DNA of 64,000 bases from Neorhodopirellula lusitana (GTDB lineage Bacteria > Planctomycetota > Planctomycetia > Pirellulales > Pirellulaceae), in assembly GCF_900182915.1 (NCBI RefSeq), contig NZ_FXUG01000018.1, positions 62,001-126,000 of the forward strand, given 5' to 3'. The position numbers and the translations under genes were made by a program. This document shows positions 38,230 through 46,971 of this stretch, piece by piece. The notes below the pieces were generated by a model. It searched no databases. It was given only the letters and a program-made list of their open reading frames with translations, and had not been told where the DNA came from. Numbering within the stretch: position 1 is the stretch's first letter; each line of letters starts with the position of its first letter.

Positions 38230-39012
38230 CTACGGCAACTCTCGCACCCAAATGTTCCTAAAGCGGATCGGACTGCCTTCGGACTCCAAACACAAATAAC
38301 CCTCCGACGGCGAACAATCTCGGCCCCCGGAAACTTCGACACCATTGACCCACAAACGAATCTCACCATTGATCCCACGAATGTAGTACCGGTTCCATTG
38401 GCCGCTTCCATGTGTGGTTTGCTGAGTAGGGAAGCTGCGAGATCCATTGGGTGAGAGGGGCTCAAAAGGCTTCATCGAGGATTTCCCCACGGCAAAAACA
38501 TCGCCGTTGCTGGTGAACCAAGTCGGTTCCTTTCCCGACCTTTCGCGATATTGTCGCGCGTAGTCATGATCGAGCATCTGGACCTCGATTCCACTGTTGG
38601 GCAGTTTGTTGGGTGGTAGCCCTTCCAGGGCGGCGGCAGGAACCCATGCGAAGACACCCGAATTGCCCGCTGGCTTTAAGTGCATCCAATCAATCACCAT
38701 CTCAAAATTGACGTACTGTTTCTTAGTCCGCGTCACCCCGATCGGTGTACCGCTTCCCAAAGCCTCATACCCCGTGAAGACAAGTGTTTGATCGTCACCA
38801 TTGACCCGCTCAAAGTCACCGGCCCCGAGCTGATTCCATCCGGCCGACTGAGGATCAAATACCGCGATTTCGAAAGTGGGTGAGTTAGCGATTGGTACCG
38901 TGGCGAGATCCGAAACAGGCTCCTGGCCGGTGACGGCGTGGGCCATGACGGTCGCGAACAACATCACGGCGACCGGCAATGCTTGAAATTGTTGGAAACT
39001 TCGCTCGCTCAT
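38230..39012 (-). CDS. DUF1080 (3-keto-disaccharide hydrolase-like) secreted protein
   Basis: 260 residues with a signal peptide (about 1-30). The DUF1080 fold is indicated by NFEMVIDWMHLKPAGNSGVF and by the C-terminal GSPIRFRNIWVREL, the almost invariant ending of this domain. It is the shorter, single-domain form. It is transcribed divergently from the SulP transporter. The related protein at 1-763 is not adjacent and differs in its central sequence. Confidence 0.87.
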   Translation of the reverse strand: MSERSFQQFQALPVAVMLFATVMAHAVTGQEPVSDLATVPIANSPTFEIAVFDPQSAGWNQLGAGDFERVNGDDQTLVFTGYEALGSGTPIGVTRTKKQYVNFEMVIDWMHLKPAGNSGVFAWVPAAALEGLPPNKLPNSGIEVQMLDHDYARQYRERSGKEPTWFTSNGDVFAVGKSSMKPFEPLSPNGSRSFPTQQTTHGSGQWNRYYIRGINGEIRLWVNGVEVSGGRDCSPSEGYLCLESEGSPIRFRNIWVRELP

Positions 39013-39157
39013 GGGTCAGCGCTGGTTCAACGGAAAACGGGATTTTTCGGTACTCAGCGACACACTGTATCGCATTAGCGGGGCCCGATGGCACGCAAGG
39101 AACATCGTCTCGACATAGATGCCGATTATGGCCAATATTCCAGCAATGCATTCGTCG

Positions 39158-39185
39158 TTGACCGGCGACGCCAGACTATTACTAT
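39158..39185 (+). promoter_or_regulatory. Possible sigma70-type promoter for the SulP transporter
   Basis: TTGACC (39158-39163) and TACTAT (39180-39185) are separated by 16 bases and lie about 40 bp before the ATG at 39225. The -35 match is good (5/6); the -10 match is moderate. Confidence 0.35.
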
Positions 39186-39224
39186 CCGTCGTTTGTATTC
39201 CCCATCCCCGTTCGATTTAGCCAC

Positions 39225-41039
39225 ATGCTCAATTTCTTTCGTCATCAGTCTAACTCGATTAAGAACGACGTGCTGTCGGGACTAACGGTCGCACTGGCCC
39301 TTGTTCCCGAAGCAATTGCATTCGCATTCGTTGCCGGCGTGTCCCCATTGATCGGTCTGTACTCGGCCTTCTTCATCGGGCTAATCACGGCAATCGTCGG
39401 CGGACGTCCGGGGATGATTTCAGGTGCAACCGGAGCGATGGCAGTGGTGGTGGTTGCCTTGGTGGCCGACCACGGCGTCGAGTACCTATTTCCAACCGTG
39501 ATCCTGTGCGGGCTATTGCAGATCGCTGTGGGAACCGGACGGCTAGGAAAACTGATTCGAATGGTGCCCCACTCCGTCATGCTGGGGTTCGTCAATGGAC
39601 TCGCCATCGTGATCGGATTGGCACAACTGGGCAGCTTCAAAACACTCTCCGAAGCGAACGAACTCGTCTACCTGGGCGGTTTCCCGCTAGTCATCATGCT
39701 CGCCCTGGTTGCTTTGACGATGGGCATCATCTACTTCCTGCCCAAAATCACGACCGCGGTTCCAGCATCGCTGGCAGCCATTTTGACGGTGACCTTGTTG
39801 TCCGTCGCAATTAACTCTTCGATGACCAAGCCTGGCGAAGAAAACGTACTGGCCACCGTTGGCGACATGCTTCGCACCAATACCAAAGCCGCAATGGCAG
39901 TCGAAGCCAACGCCAAGGCGGACATCGATACGATCGCAATGACAGCGGACAACACATCGATGACTTTGGTCAGCGCTCAAGTCAACACCGAACTGGAAGC
40001 TGACGAACTGGACCTTGATTTCGCAGACACACCATTGGTGAACCCCAACGTCATGGGATCGGCACCGGAAACAGCGGATGCCCCCAAGCCAGATGGTGAC
40101 GTGGACGAAGCGGCATCGGGCATCAGTGGCGGATTGCCCGTCCCGTTTTTCATGGAATACGAAATGGTTCCCATGAATCTCACCACCCTGAAGATCATTT
40201 TCCCCTTCGCCATTATTTTGTGTGGTGTTGGACTGATTGAATCGTTGATGACACTCACGTTGATCGACGAAATCACCGAAACCCGTGGTCAGGGAAATCG
40301 CGAGTGCATCGGACAGGGTGTGGCCAACCTCGTGTGTGGCTTCTTCGGGGGTATGGGCGGTTGTGCGATGATCGGACAATCCCTGATCAACGTCAACTCA
40401 GGCGGTCGTGGTCGTTTATCAGGCATCACAGCAGCCGTTTGCCTGTTGTTGTTCGTCCTGTTCTTGGCACCGTACATCGAACAAATCCCCATGGCGGCAC
40501 TCGTCGGCGTGATGTTCATGGTCGTGATCGGAACATTCGAATGGGCATCGTTGAAAATGTTCCGCCGCATGCCTCGTAGCGACATGTTCGTGATGGTGCT
40601 GGTAGCGGCTTATACCGTGTTCATGCACGACCTCGCATCGGCTGTGATCTTGGGTGTGATTGTTTCGGCATTGGTCTTCGCTTGGCAACACGCCACGCAC
40701 ATCGCCGCAGATGTTCAAGTCGATGAAAACGGTACCAAGATCTATCAACTTCACGGCCCACTCTTCTTCGCGTCGGTCACCTCGTTCAAGGACATGTTTG
40801 ACGTCGCTGGCGATCCCGACGATGTTGTCATCGACTTCTATTACACGCGCGTCTATGACCAATCCGGACTCGAAGCCATCAACACTTTGGCGGAAAAATA
40901 CGGGGCCGCTGGCAAGAAGTTGCACCTCCGACACCTCAGCCAAGAATGTCTCGTGTTGCTAGACAAGGCGGGCGATCTGGTTGAAGTGAATCTCAGCGAA
41001 GACCCGAACTACCACATCGCAACCGACCGCTTGGCTTAG
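39225..41039 (+). CDS. SulP-family anion transporter with STAS domain and acidic insert
   Basis: 604 residues. The membrane domain begins immediately (residues 15-60, [20 protein letters not shown], the SulP signature). The C-terminal STAS domain covers about 500-600, starting with [20 protein letters not shown]. An extra segment of about 100 residues at 205-310, rich in Asp/Glu/Ala/Thr and predicted soluble, interrupts the membrane part and makes the protein longer than a usual SulP. Substrates in this family include sulfate and bicarbonate; which one is moved here is open. Likely monocistronic. Confidence 0.9.
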   Translation: MLNFFRHQSNSIKNDVLSGLTVALALVPEAIAFAFVAGVSPLIGLYSAFFIGLITAIVGGRPGMISGATGAMAVVVVALVADHGVEYLFPTVILCGLLQIAVGTGRLGKLIRMVPHSVMLGFVNGLAIVIGLAQLGSFKTLSEANELVYLGGFPLVIMLALVALTMGIIYFLPKITTAVPASLAAILTVTLLSVAINSSMTKPGEENVLATVGDMLRTNTKAAMAVEANAKADIDTIAMTADNTSMTLVSAQVNTELEADELDLDFADTPLVNPNVMGSAPETADAPKPDGDVDEAASGISGGLPVPFFMEYEMVPMNLTTLKIIFPFAIILCGVGLIESLMTLTLIDEITETRGQGNRECIGQGVANLVCGFFGGMGGCAMIGQSLINVNSGGRGRLSGITAAVCLLLFVLFLAPYIEQIPMAALVGVMFMVVIGTFEWASLKMFRRMPRSDMFVMVLVAAYTVFMHDLASAVILGVIVSALVFAWQHATHIAADVQVDENGTKIYQLHGPLFFASVTSFKDMFDVAGDPDDVVIDFYYTRVYDQSGLEAINTLAEKYGAAGKKLHLRHLSQECLVLLDKAGDLVEVNLSEDPNYHIATDRLA

Positions 41040-41065
41040 CAGCCTGTTAATTTTCGATTGTAGTA

Positions 41066-41082
41066 GGCACAGGCCCTGTGCC
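41066..41082. repeat. Short perfect hairpin in a 247-bp gap
   Basis: ggcacagg and cctgtgcc pair perfectly around one base. It lies 27 bp after the SulP stop and could be its terminator, but no T-run follows. The rest of the gap to 41286 shows no gene. Confidence 0.4.
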
Positions 41083-41286
41083 GTTCCGCAAAACGCGTTT
41101 GAGAACGCAACGATTTTAGCTGGCGGACCGCACGGCGGAGCGTCTCGGCTACTTGCAATGCGATTCTCAACAGGCGGTTAGCCCACGGCGGCTATGGATT
41201 CGGGAAATTGAATACGAAGCGATAACGAGTTTCGTTGTCGTGTTCACCGAACCAACTTCGGTTGGTAGTCACAGAACAGGGTTTTG

Positions 41287-42654
41287 TCACCGACTTTCGA
41301 GTCGAACTTTCAAACCGTGGCGGGGAGTCATCGTCAACTGAGCGGCCATCTCATGCCGATCCGACGAGTCCACGATCACCCGATACCTTCGAGCAATGAC
41401 TACCAGCATCACAGTCAGCTCCATGATTGCAAAATTCAAACCAATGCAGATCCTAGGGCCGCCGCCAAAAGGAACCTGGGCATAACTCGACCGAGTGTTC
41501 TCAGGATGTTCCGGATTTTGGCGAAGCGGGTCAAACGTCTCCGGTGCATTCCAGAAAGAGGAGTGCCGGTGCAGCGAATAGCGGCTGAACACCACCATCG
41601 ATCCCTTGGGAATTCGGTGCCCGCCTAAGTTCGTATCCTGCATGACATTGCGGTTTTCAAACCAAAACGGCGGATGCAATCTCAGGCACTCATCGATCAC
41701 CATTCTCGCATAACGTAACTGAGGCAGATGCTCCAGCTTGACTGGACCATCCCCAACCACTGCGTCAATTTCCTCAAGCAAACACTCCTGGACGCTTGGG
41801 TTGTGATGAAGCTCATACCAAAGCCACGTCAATGCGCTGGACGATGTTTCGTGCCCACCGATGATCATTCCCAGCACTTCTTCGGCAATCTCAGCATCGG
41901 TCATCGCCATACCATCTTCTTCATGCTTTGCCTGAAGCAAAATCCCCAGCAAGTCGTTGACCTTCGGACCGCCTCGACGCTCAGCAATCAATTGATGGGT
42001 GAATTGTTGGAATTCGCTCAGAGTCTGTTTCAGTTGGCGATTGATTTGCGATGGGAACCAAATTTGACGAACAATGGGCAACGGTGGCTTTGCGCTGTAG
42101 TGGTTGATCGTTGATGTCCAAGCTGCGATCTGTTCACGAGCTTCTTCAAAGCCATCACTGAATAAAACTTTGCCTGCTATCTGAAGCGTGACTCGTTCCA
42201 TGTCATCGGCGATATCAAAAACGGTGCCTGTTTGGCATTGCGTGTGCCACCGGTCGGCTAACTCCTCGGCAGCTGAAACCATCTCGTGAAAGAAGCCCTG
42301 GACGGTCACTGGCCCGAACATTGGCTGCATCATTCGACGCTGCCGTTTCCACTTCGCCCCTTCCGAAACGACTAGACCATCGCCAAAGACGTTACGGAAC
42401 CGATCATAGATGACCGTGTTCTTATCAAATGTTTTGTGGGTGTTCATCAGGACCTGCTTCACCAACGCTGGGTGATTGACCAGGTAGAAACTGAACAGAC
42501 CGCGGTAATGCACAAAATCGCCAAATTGACTCGCAAGATGATCGAAGAAATACGCAGGATTCCCAGCCAACATCCACTGTCGATAGCAAAGTCTTGGGCG
42601 TACCAAGTCCCCAGTGAAGGAAGATGGACTCTTCTTTTGAATTGCAGAATTCAT
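41287..42654 (-). CDS. Cytochrome P450
   Basis: 455 residues from the ATG at 42654; the frame runs 35 codons further upstream but the overlap ATGA with the flavin monooxygenase gene supports this start. The I-helix motif is GGHETSSSALTWL, the K-helix motif is ECLRLHPP (ExxR), and the haem-binding loop is FGGGPRICIGLNF with Cys403 as thiolate ligand. No N-terminal anchor is obvious, so it is soluble or peripheral. It resembles bacterial CYP102/CYP110-like fatty-acid-type P450s. Last gene of the 45.5-41.3 kb operon. It would hydroxylate or otherwise oxidise the operon product. The electron donor is not encoded nearby. Confidence 0.93.
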   Translation of the reverse strand: MNSAIQKKSPSSFTGDLVRPRLCYRQWMLAGNPAYFFDHLASQFGDFVHYRGLFSFYLVNHPALVKQVLMNTHKTFDKNTVIYDRFRNVFGDGLVVSEGAKWKRQRRMMQPMFGPVTVQGFFHEMVSAAEELADRWHTQCQTGTVFDIADDMERVTLQIAGKVLFSDGFEEAREQIAAWTSTINHYSAKPPLPIVRQIWFPSQINRQLKQTLSEFQQFTHQLIAERRGGPKVNDLLGILLQAKHEEDGMAMTDAEIAEEVLGMIIGGHETSSSALTWLWYELHHNPSVQECLLEEIDAVVGDGPVKLEHLPQLRYARMVIDECLRLHPPFWFENRNVMQDTNLGGHRIPKGSMVVFSRYSLHRHSSFWNAPETFDPLRQNPEHPENTRSSYAQVPFGGGPRICIGLNFAIMELTVMLVVIARRYRVIVDSSDRHEMAAQLTMTPRHGLKVRLESR

Positions 42655-44414
42655 GATCGGAACCAACGATAAACGCGATCGACCGGCCACAGCAGAGTCA
42701 GCAACACAACAAACACGAAAGGCAAGCACATGGAAGATCTCTCGAACCGTTCGCGACAACTTGGTTGGTCAGCCAGGTAGTGTAGCGTGGTCGCCGGCGT
42801 GAACTGTTGACGCCACCAATTCCGCCAACCACCAAGCCGAGTCACCGTCGGATACTCATCCATCATCACGGCCAATTGGTCACAGTAGGGAATCATCTCG
42901 ACGGGATAGGCGGTGTTAATGTCGAGCCTCTTGTAACGCTTAGCCAGATCGGTGCGTTCCTGATGATGAACCGTTTCCATATTCTCGGGAAGACGAACAA
43001 CTCCGGCGAGTACACGGCACGCGAGCCTGGCCTGCATTTCACTGATACTAGGGATATTCCCAATAATGGGACGGGCAAAACCGATCAAAAACAGATTGCG
43101 ATGTCGTACATGAAAACAACCCAAATAGAAATCAGATGGGCAGACGGTGTCACCGGTTAACTTGGAAAGTCGAGACTGATAGCCAATCGCCGGAATCAAT
43201 CGGGTTGGCCGAATATCCAAAGTTTCAGAGGACGCCGCATTCGCGGCCTCGCTCGAAATGAACGACTCATTGCCAGTCGAGGCGGTAGCTAGCGGCCCGT
43301 TGGGATTCAACGATGACGAATCGCAAATCGAGTCAAACGTGCGATAGCGAGAATGACTCTCGTCGATGGGCGGACCGATGATTTGCAGGTCACCACGCGC
43401 CACCGCGTCGAGAAAGTCATCACTCTTGTTATGAAACATATCAAACACGCTATCCTTGGCCGATCGTGTCAGTTTCATCGCCCATTGTGCTTTCAACGAC
43501 CCCAGACGCCTTTGCTCGCCACTCTCACCAGGGTTCGACACGAACTTGGACGGAAACAATCGTCGAAACACGGACTCATACCGAATTCGCGTTTTCACAA
43601 ACCGCTCGCCAATCCAGTTGCGCAGTTCATCATGAATTGACAACATCCAGCGCGTTCGCAAGTAGTCCGATGGCACACCGCGAATCGGATGAATCCTCGG
43701 GCTGACTCGAATACCCGACCGCAGCGACAAATACACTTTGTTGTTCAATTCAGGCTTGGACAATCGTTTCGCGTAGTCGACTGCCGACTCACCACCACCC
43801 ATCACAACAATGGTTTCGTCATGAACTTGGGCAACCGATTGAGGTGTGCGAAAGTCGGATGGCGAGAGCGTGGGGATTGCGGTTGCCACTTGTTTCGGAA
43901 CCTCAGCCAACCCTGTGCAAACGGCTACCGCGTCAAAGCGCTCGGTATGAAGATTCAGGTCTTCGCCTTCACGGGCGACCGCGTTCCGGGGACCGCCACA
44001 TTCCTGCCAAGTTAGTTCCCAGCCTTTTCCTCCATCGATCGGTTTCAGACGGGTCACGTTGCATTGCAATCGGATGAACCGACGCAAGTCGAATTGATCC
44101 GCGATCGACTCCAGGTATTGGCCATACTCGCCATCCCGGAAAAACGCGGAGTACTTATCGTATGAACCTTCTTCCTGGTCGAGATCATACTTTGGAAAGC
44201 AAGCAAACTGCGTCGTGTATTTCGTCGACGTCGACACGAAACCAGGAAAGGGATTCCCCCAACAACCCCGAATGCTTCCAGATTTCTCAAAGCATACGAT
44301 GTCCCAATCACACAACGTACTATCGGCATACTTAAGTGTGATCAGTCCACTACTGCCCGCACCAATGACCGCGAGGCGTTGGCGTGGAGTGTCCGATGTG
44401 GATGCATCGGTCAT
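42651..44414 (-). CDS. Flavin-containing monooxygenase-like oxidoreductase with C-terminal membrane anchor
   Basis: 587 residues. The FAD-binding GAGSSG lies at 18-23 and the NADP-binding VVMGGGESAVD near 200. Between them is a STSTKYTTQFACFPKYD region, as in FMO or Baeyer-Villiger-type enzymes. The extreme C-terminus is a membrane helix (about 562-582) with a short basic tail, so the enzyme is probably membrane-attached. It overlaps the P450 gene and the KAS III-like gene by 4 bp each (ATGA), which means strict co-translation. It should oxygenate a soft nucleophile or ketone. The substrate is likely made by the KAS-like enzyme. Confidence 0.9.
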   Translation of the reverse strand: MTDASTSDTPRQRLAVIGAGSSGLITLKYADSTLCDWDIVCFEKSGSIRGCWGNPFPGFVSTSTKYTTQFACFPKYDLDQEEGSYDKYSAFFRDGEYGQYLESIADQFDLRRFIRLQCNVTRLKPIDGGKGWELTWQECGGPRNAVAREGEDLNLHTERFDAVAVCTGLAEVPKQVATAIPTLSPSDFRTPQSVAQVHDETIVVMGGGESAVDYAKRLSKPELNNKVYLSLRSGIRVSPRIHPIRGVPSDYLRTRWMLSIHDELRNWIGERFVKTRIRYESVFRRLFPSKFVSNPGESGEQRRLGSLKAQWAMKLTRSAKDSVFDMFHNKSDDFLDAVARGDLQIIGPPIDESHSRYRTFDSICDSSSLNPNGPLATASTGNESFISSEAANAASSETLDIRPTRLIPAIGYQSRLSKLTGDTVCPSDFYLGCFHVRHRNLFLIGFARPIIGNIPSISEMQARLACRVLAGVVRLPENMETVHHQERTDLAKRYKRLDINTAYPVEMIPYCDQLAVMMDEYPTVTRLGGWRNWWRQQFTPATTLHYLADQPSCRERFERSSMCLPFVFVVLLTLLWPVDRVYRWFRS

Positions 44415-45529
44415 CGTACAATCGCGGTTAAGCTGATCAATACAAAGTTGAACTGTCCAGATTCAGGAATGAATAACAGGATTCGATCTCCGTCATCGAG
44501 TTGTTGCTTCCGCAAGAACTGATCCAGCATTAAATAGATGCTTGCTGCGCCTGTGTTACCAAGCGTTTGGAGGTTCGTCCAATAGGGAACGGGGACATCC
44601 GGTGTCTGCGAATGCTCTTGGAGAATCCGTTCCATTCGCCTACGGAAGAAGAACGAAGACATGTGCGGCAAAACAACTCGGTACCGATCCAGCGAATCAC
44701 CCTGCTTCGTCATTGCATCGGCAAGCGACTCTTTACCGAATCGGACGAGGTACTTCGACAAGATGGTGACGTCCTGTGTTAGCCGAGCATTTCGAGATTC
44801 CATCTTCATGCAAAGTTCGGTTTCAGGCGCGAACGACATTGAGTGTGTCCAATCAACACGCAATGAGCATCCATCATCGTCGGGCTGATCTTGCAACAAA
44901 AAAGCGCCCGCACCATCACTTAGCATGAAACGTAAAAACACTGACATGAACCACTGACTCTTCCGAACATCTTCATGCAGGTGTCGATCATCTTCGACCT
45001 GAAACACACTGGACTTCAACACTTCCGATGCATGCTCGCTGCCCACGCAGACGGCGCAACGGTGATCGCCTGTTTGCACGGCGCGAATCGCGCCAACCAT
45101 CGCCGCCGCTGACGAAGTGCAAATACCAGCATGAGAGCTCAGTTCAACCGGATGTGATAGACAGCCTTGTTGCCCCAACCGATCGTGCAAGATCGTTGCG
45201 ATACCAGGGCCAGCGAGAGGGGCAAACGTGGTGCCAGCGGATAGATACGTCGCGTGTGGCAGACCGGAACGTTTGGATTCATTGGTCGGTCTCTGGAACA
45301 GCGATTGTGCCGCGTTCGTTCCAAGTTGATAGACGTCGTGTGTTGGTCGCTGGGAAGAATCTTGAGCGTAATGTCGGCCGCTGATGCCATTCATCCGAAG
45401 CACTTGTTTCTTAACGTCAGCTTCCTCGGCAATGCTTCCCAAATACGTTTCGATCTGGTCGTTCGCGACATTCAGCCCTGGCAGAAACGAACTAGTTCGC
45501 GTCAAAAAGCAGTCGTGCAGCGCAGCCAT
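44411..45529 (-). CDS. Beta-ketoacyl-ACP synthase III-like thiolase-fold enzyme
   Basis: 372 residues. Catalytic Cys137 lies in SHAGICTSSAAAM, His289 in VVLPHMSSFFFRR and Asn325 in QTLGNTGAAS, so the Cys-His-Asn triad of KAS III is complete, but the usual HQAN around the His is replaced by HMSS. This is often seen in divergent KAS III-like enzymes that make other C-C or ester bonds. It should condense an activated acyl group with a malonyl- or acyl-type partner. It overlaps the flavin monooxygenase start by 4 bp and touches the preceding gene as TGATG. No acyl carrier protein is encoded in the operon. Confidence 0.9.
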   Translation of the reverse strand: MAALHDCFLTRTSSFLPGLNVANDQIETYLGSIAEEADVKKQVLRMNGISGRHYAQDSSQRPTHDVYQLGTNAAQSLFQRPTNESKRSGLPHATYLSAGTTFAPLAGPGIATILHDRLGQQGCLSHPVELSSHAGICTSSAAAMVGAIRAVQTGDHRCAVCVGSEHASEVLKSSVFQVEDDRHLHEDVRKSQWFMSVFLRFMLSDGAGAFLLQDQPDDDGCSLRVDWTHSMSFAPETELCMKMESRNARLTQDVTILSKYLVRFGKESLADAMTKQGDSLDRYRVVLPHMSSFFFRRRMERILQEHSQTPDVPVPYWTNLQTLGNTGAASIYLMLDQFLRKQQLDDGDRILLFIPESGQFNFVLISLTAIVR

Positions 45530-46428
45530 CAGATGTCTTCTGGGGTCGGTGGTTGATTTCGCAGTAAGTCGTAGGCAACTTCGTCGAATACGATGTGGTA
45601 GTACAAATACTGGCTCGGATTCGAGAAAAAGGCACTGCTGTTGTAGTGCCCGCGATTGTTGACTTCTTGCATGAAAAAATCCAAATTGATCTGACTTTCT
45701 GGATCATGGGCGTAGAGATGCTTCAAACACCACAACAAAATGGAATCGGAATCAAACGATCCCAGCGCTTTCATCGCGGTTTTCAGGTCAGCGAAAATCG
45801 TAATCGTGGTCACGATCAACAGCACTATGTTGGTCGCCCCAAGGATCTGCCATGAGTGGTCGCGGTTCTCTTGCAGTGCCACCTTGCTGTACTGACTGTG
45901 GTCCTCTGGACGTGAACGCTTGATTTGGTCGACGTTGGCAAGGAACGTATCTCGATCGAAACGGTCAATCAACTCATAAGAAAGCTCGTCATGACCAATC
46001 GTCATGTTGTGGTCCACAACCGTCTGCAGATCTTCCACGCCAAAATCGCCGTCGATCCCATTGAGCTTCCGAGACCTTTCCGCCAGTGTCGATTCGGCGG
46101 GAACAGGTTGCGAATCATCCAGCAACACATGTCGATAGAGAAGCGGTTCAATCTGCACATGACGCACCATCAACTCAGCCGCTTCGTAGCGAGCCAAGTA
46201 CTTCATTCCAAACGACATCGACCAGTCGATCAGCTTTGCCTCAAAGCCGTACGCCACCCGATGAAACACGAACTTCAGCGGGAAACTCACTGTTCTCAAG
46301 AAGAAATAGAAAACCAACAGCAATGGGCGTAGGAAGATAAAATCCCACTGGTGCTTTTCCGTCGCAAAGACATCATTGACATAGTCAGTCATGTACGGAA
46401 AACGATGTGACGTGTTACTAGAGTTCAT
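45529..46428 (-). CDS. Uncharacterised membrane-associated protein, first gene of the KAS/FMO/P450 operon
   Basis: 299 residues from the ATG at 46428 (an ATG nine codons upstream is also in frame). A hydrophobic segment at about 30-55 and a second at about 195-215 suggest two membrane contacts. Many His and Glu residues occur in helices, such as EAAELMVRHVQIEPLLYRH (about 85-103), HDELSYELIDRF and FMQEVNNRGHYN, a pattern that could bind metal, but no known motif is matched. It shares one base with the KAS gene start (TGATG). Its start is only 15 bp from that of the divergent gene at 46444. No family assigned. Confidence 0.7.
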   Translation of the reverse strand: MNSSNTSHRFPYMTDYVNDVFATEKHQWDFIFLRPLLLVFYFFLRTVSFPLKFVFHRVAYGFEAKLIDWSMSFGMKYLARYEAAELMVRHVQIEPLLYRHVLLDDSQPVPAESTLAERSRKLNGIDGDFGVEDLQTVVDHNMTIGHDELSYELIDRFDRDTFLANVDQIKRSRPEDHSQYSKVALQENRDHSWQILGATNIVLLIVTTITIFADLKTAMKALGSFDSDSILLWCLKHLYAHDPESQINLDFFMQEVNNRGHYNSSAFFSNPSQYLYYHIVFDEVAYDLLRNQPPTPEDI

Positions 46429-46443
46429 GAGCAAAGGCAGTAA

Positions 46444-46914
46444 ATGACAAAACAAATACTAATGACTGGGATCGGTGCTGCGGTCGGTATCGTGGCGGGC
46501 ATGGTCGTCATGATGATGCTTCATATGGCGAGCACCCTTGTTTACCCGCTTCCCGATGGTGTTGATTTCATGGCGCAAGACGCCGAAAATCAAACACGGT
46601 TAAAGGAGTGGTTCAGGAGTCTGCCCACGGGAGCCTTCCTGCTTGCAATCGCCAGTCACGGACTTGGATGCATGGCGGGTGCGTGCGTGGCCATGTTGGC
46701 TTCCCAAAGACGCTCTATCGTACCCGCGATCATCGTCGGTGTCTTTTTCACCGTCGGTGGGATCATGAATCTAAGCTCAATTCCGCATCCAGCCTGGTTC
46801 CCATTGGTAGACCTACCCATCTACGCCATCCTCGCGCTACTGGCAGGATTTCGATTGCGCAAACGAAAACAGCCCCACGGTGAGCAGCCCGCCCTGGCCG
46901 TATCGGGTGACTGA
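46444..46914 (+). CDS. Small four-helix membrane protein
   Basis: 156 residues with four membrane helices at about 7-30, 62-84, 91-113 and 119-138. A periplasmic or lumenal loop lies at 33-60. No family recognised; the topology resembles small envelope proteins of unknown role. A later in-frame ATG at 46462 is possible. It is divergent from the KAS/FMO/P450 operon, with only 15 bp between the two start codons, so one promoter must lie inside the other gene, or the starts must be downstream. Confidence 0.65.
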   Translation: MTKQILMTGIGAAVGIVAGMVVMMMLHMASTLVYPLPDGVDFMAQDAENQTRLKEWFRSLPTGAFLLAIASHGLGCMAGACVAMLASQRRSIVPAIIVGVFFTVGGIMNLSSIPHPAWFPLVDLPIYAILALLAGFRLRKRKQPHGEQPALAVSGD

Positions 46915-46971
46915 AGACCAAGCAGAAACCCAAACGGTCATGAAAGTCTCAGGAGTCGCTTTACCCTCGAT

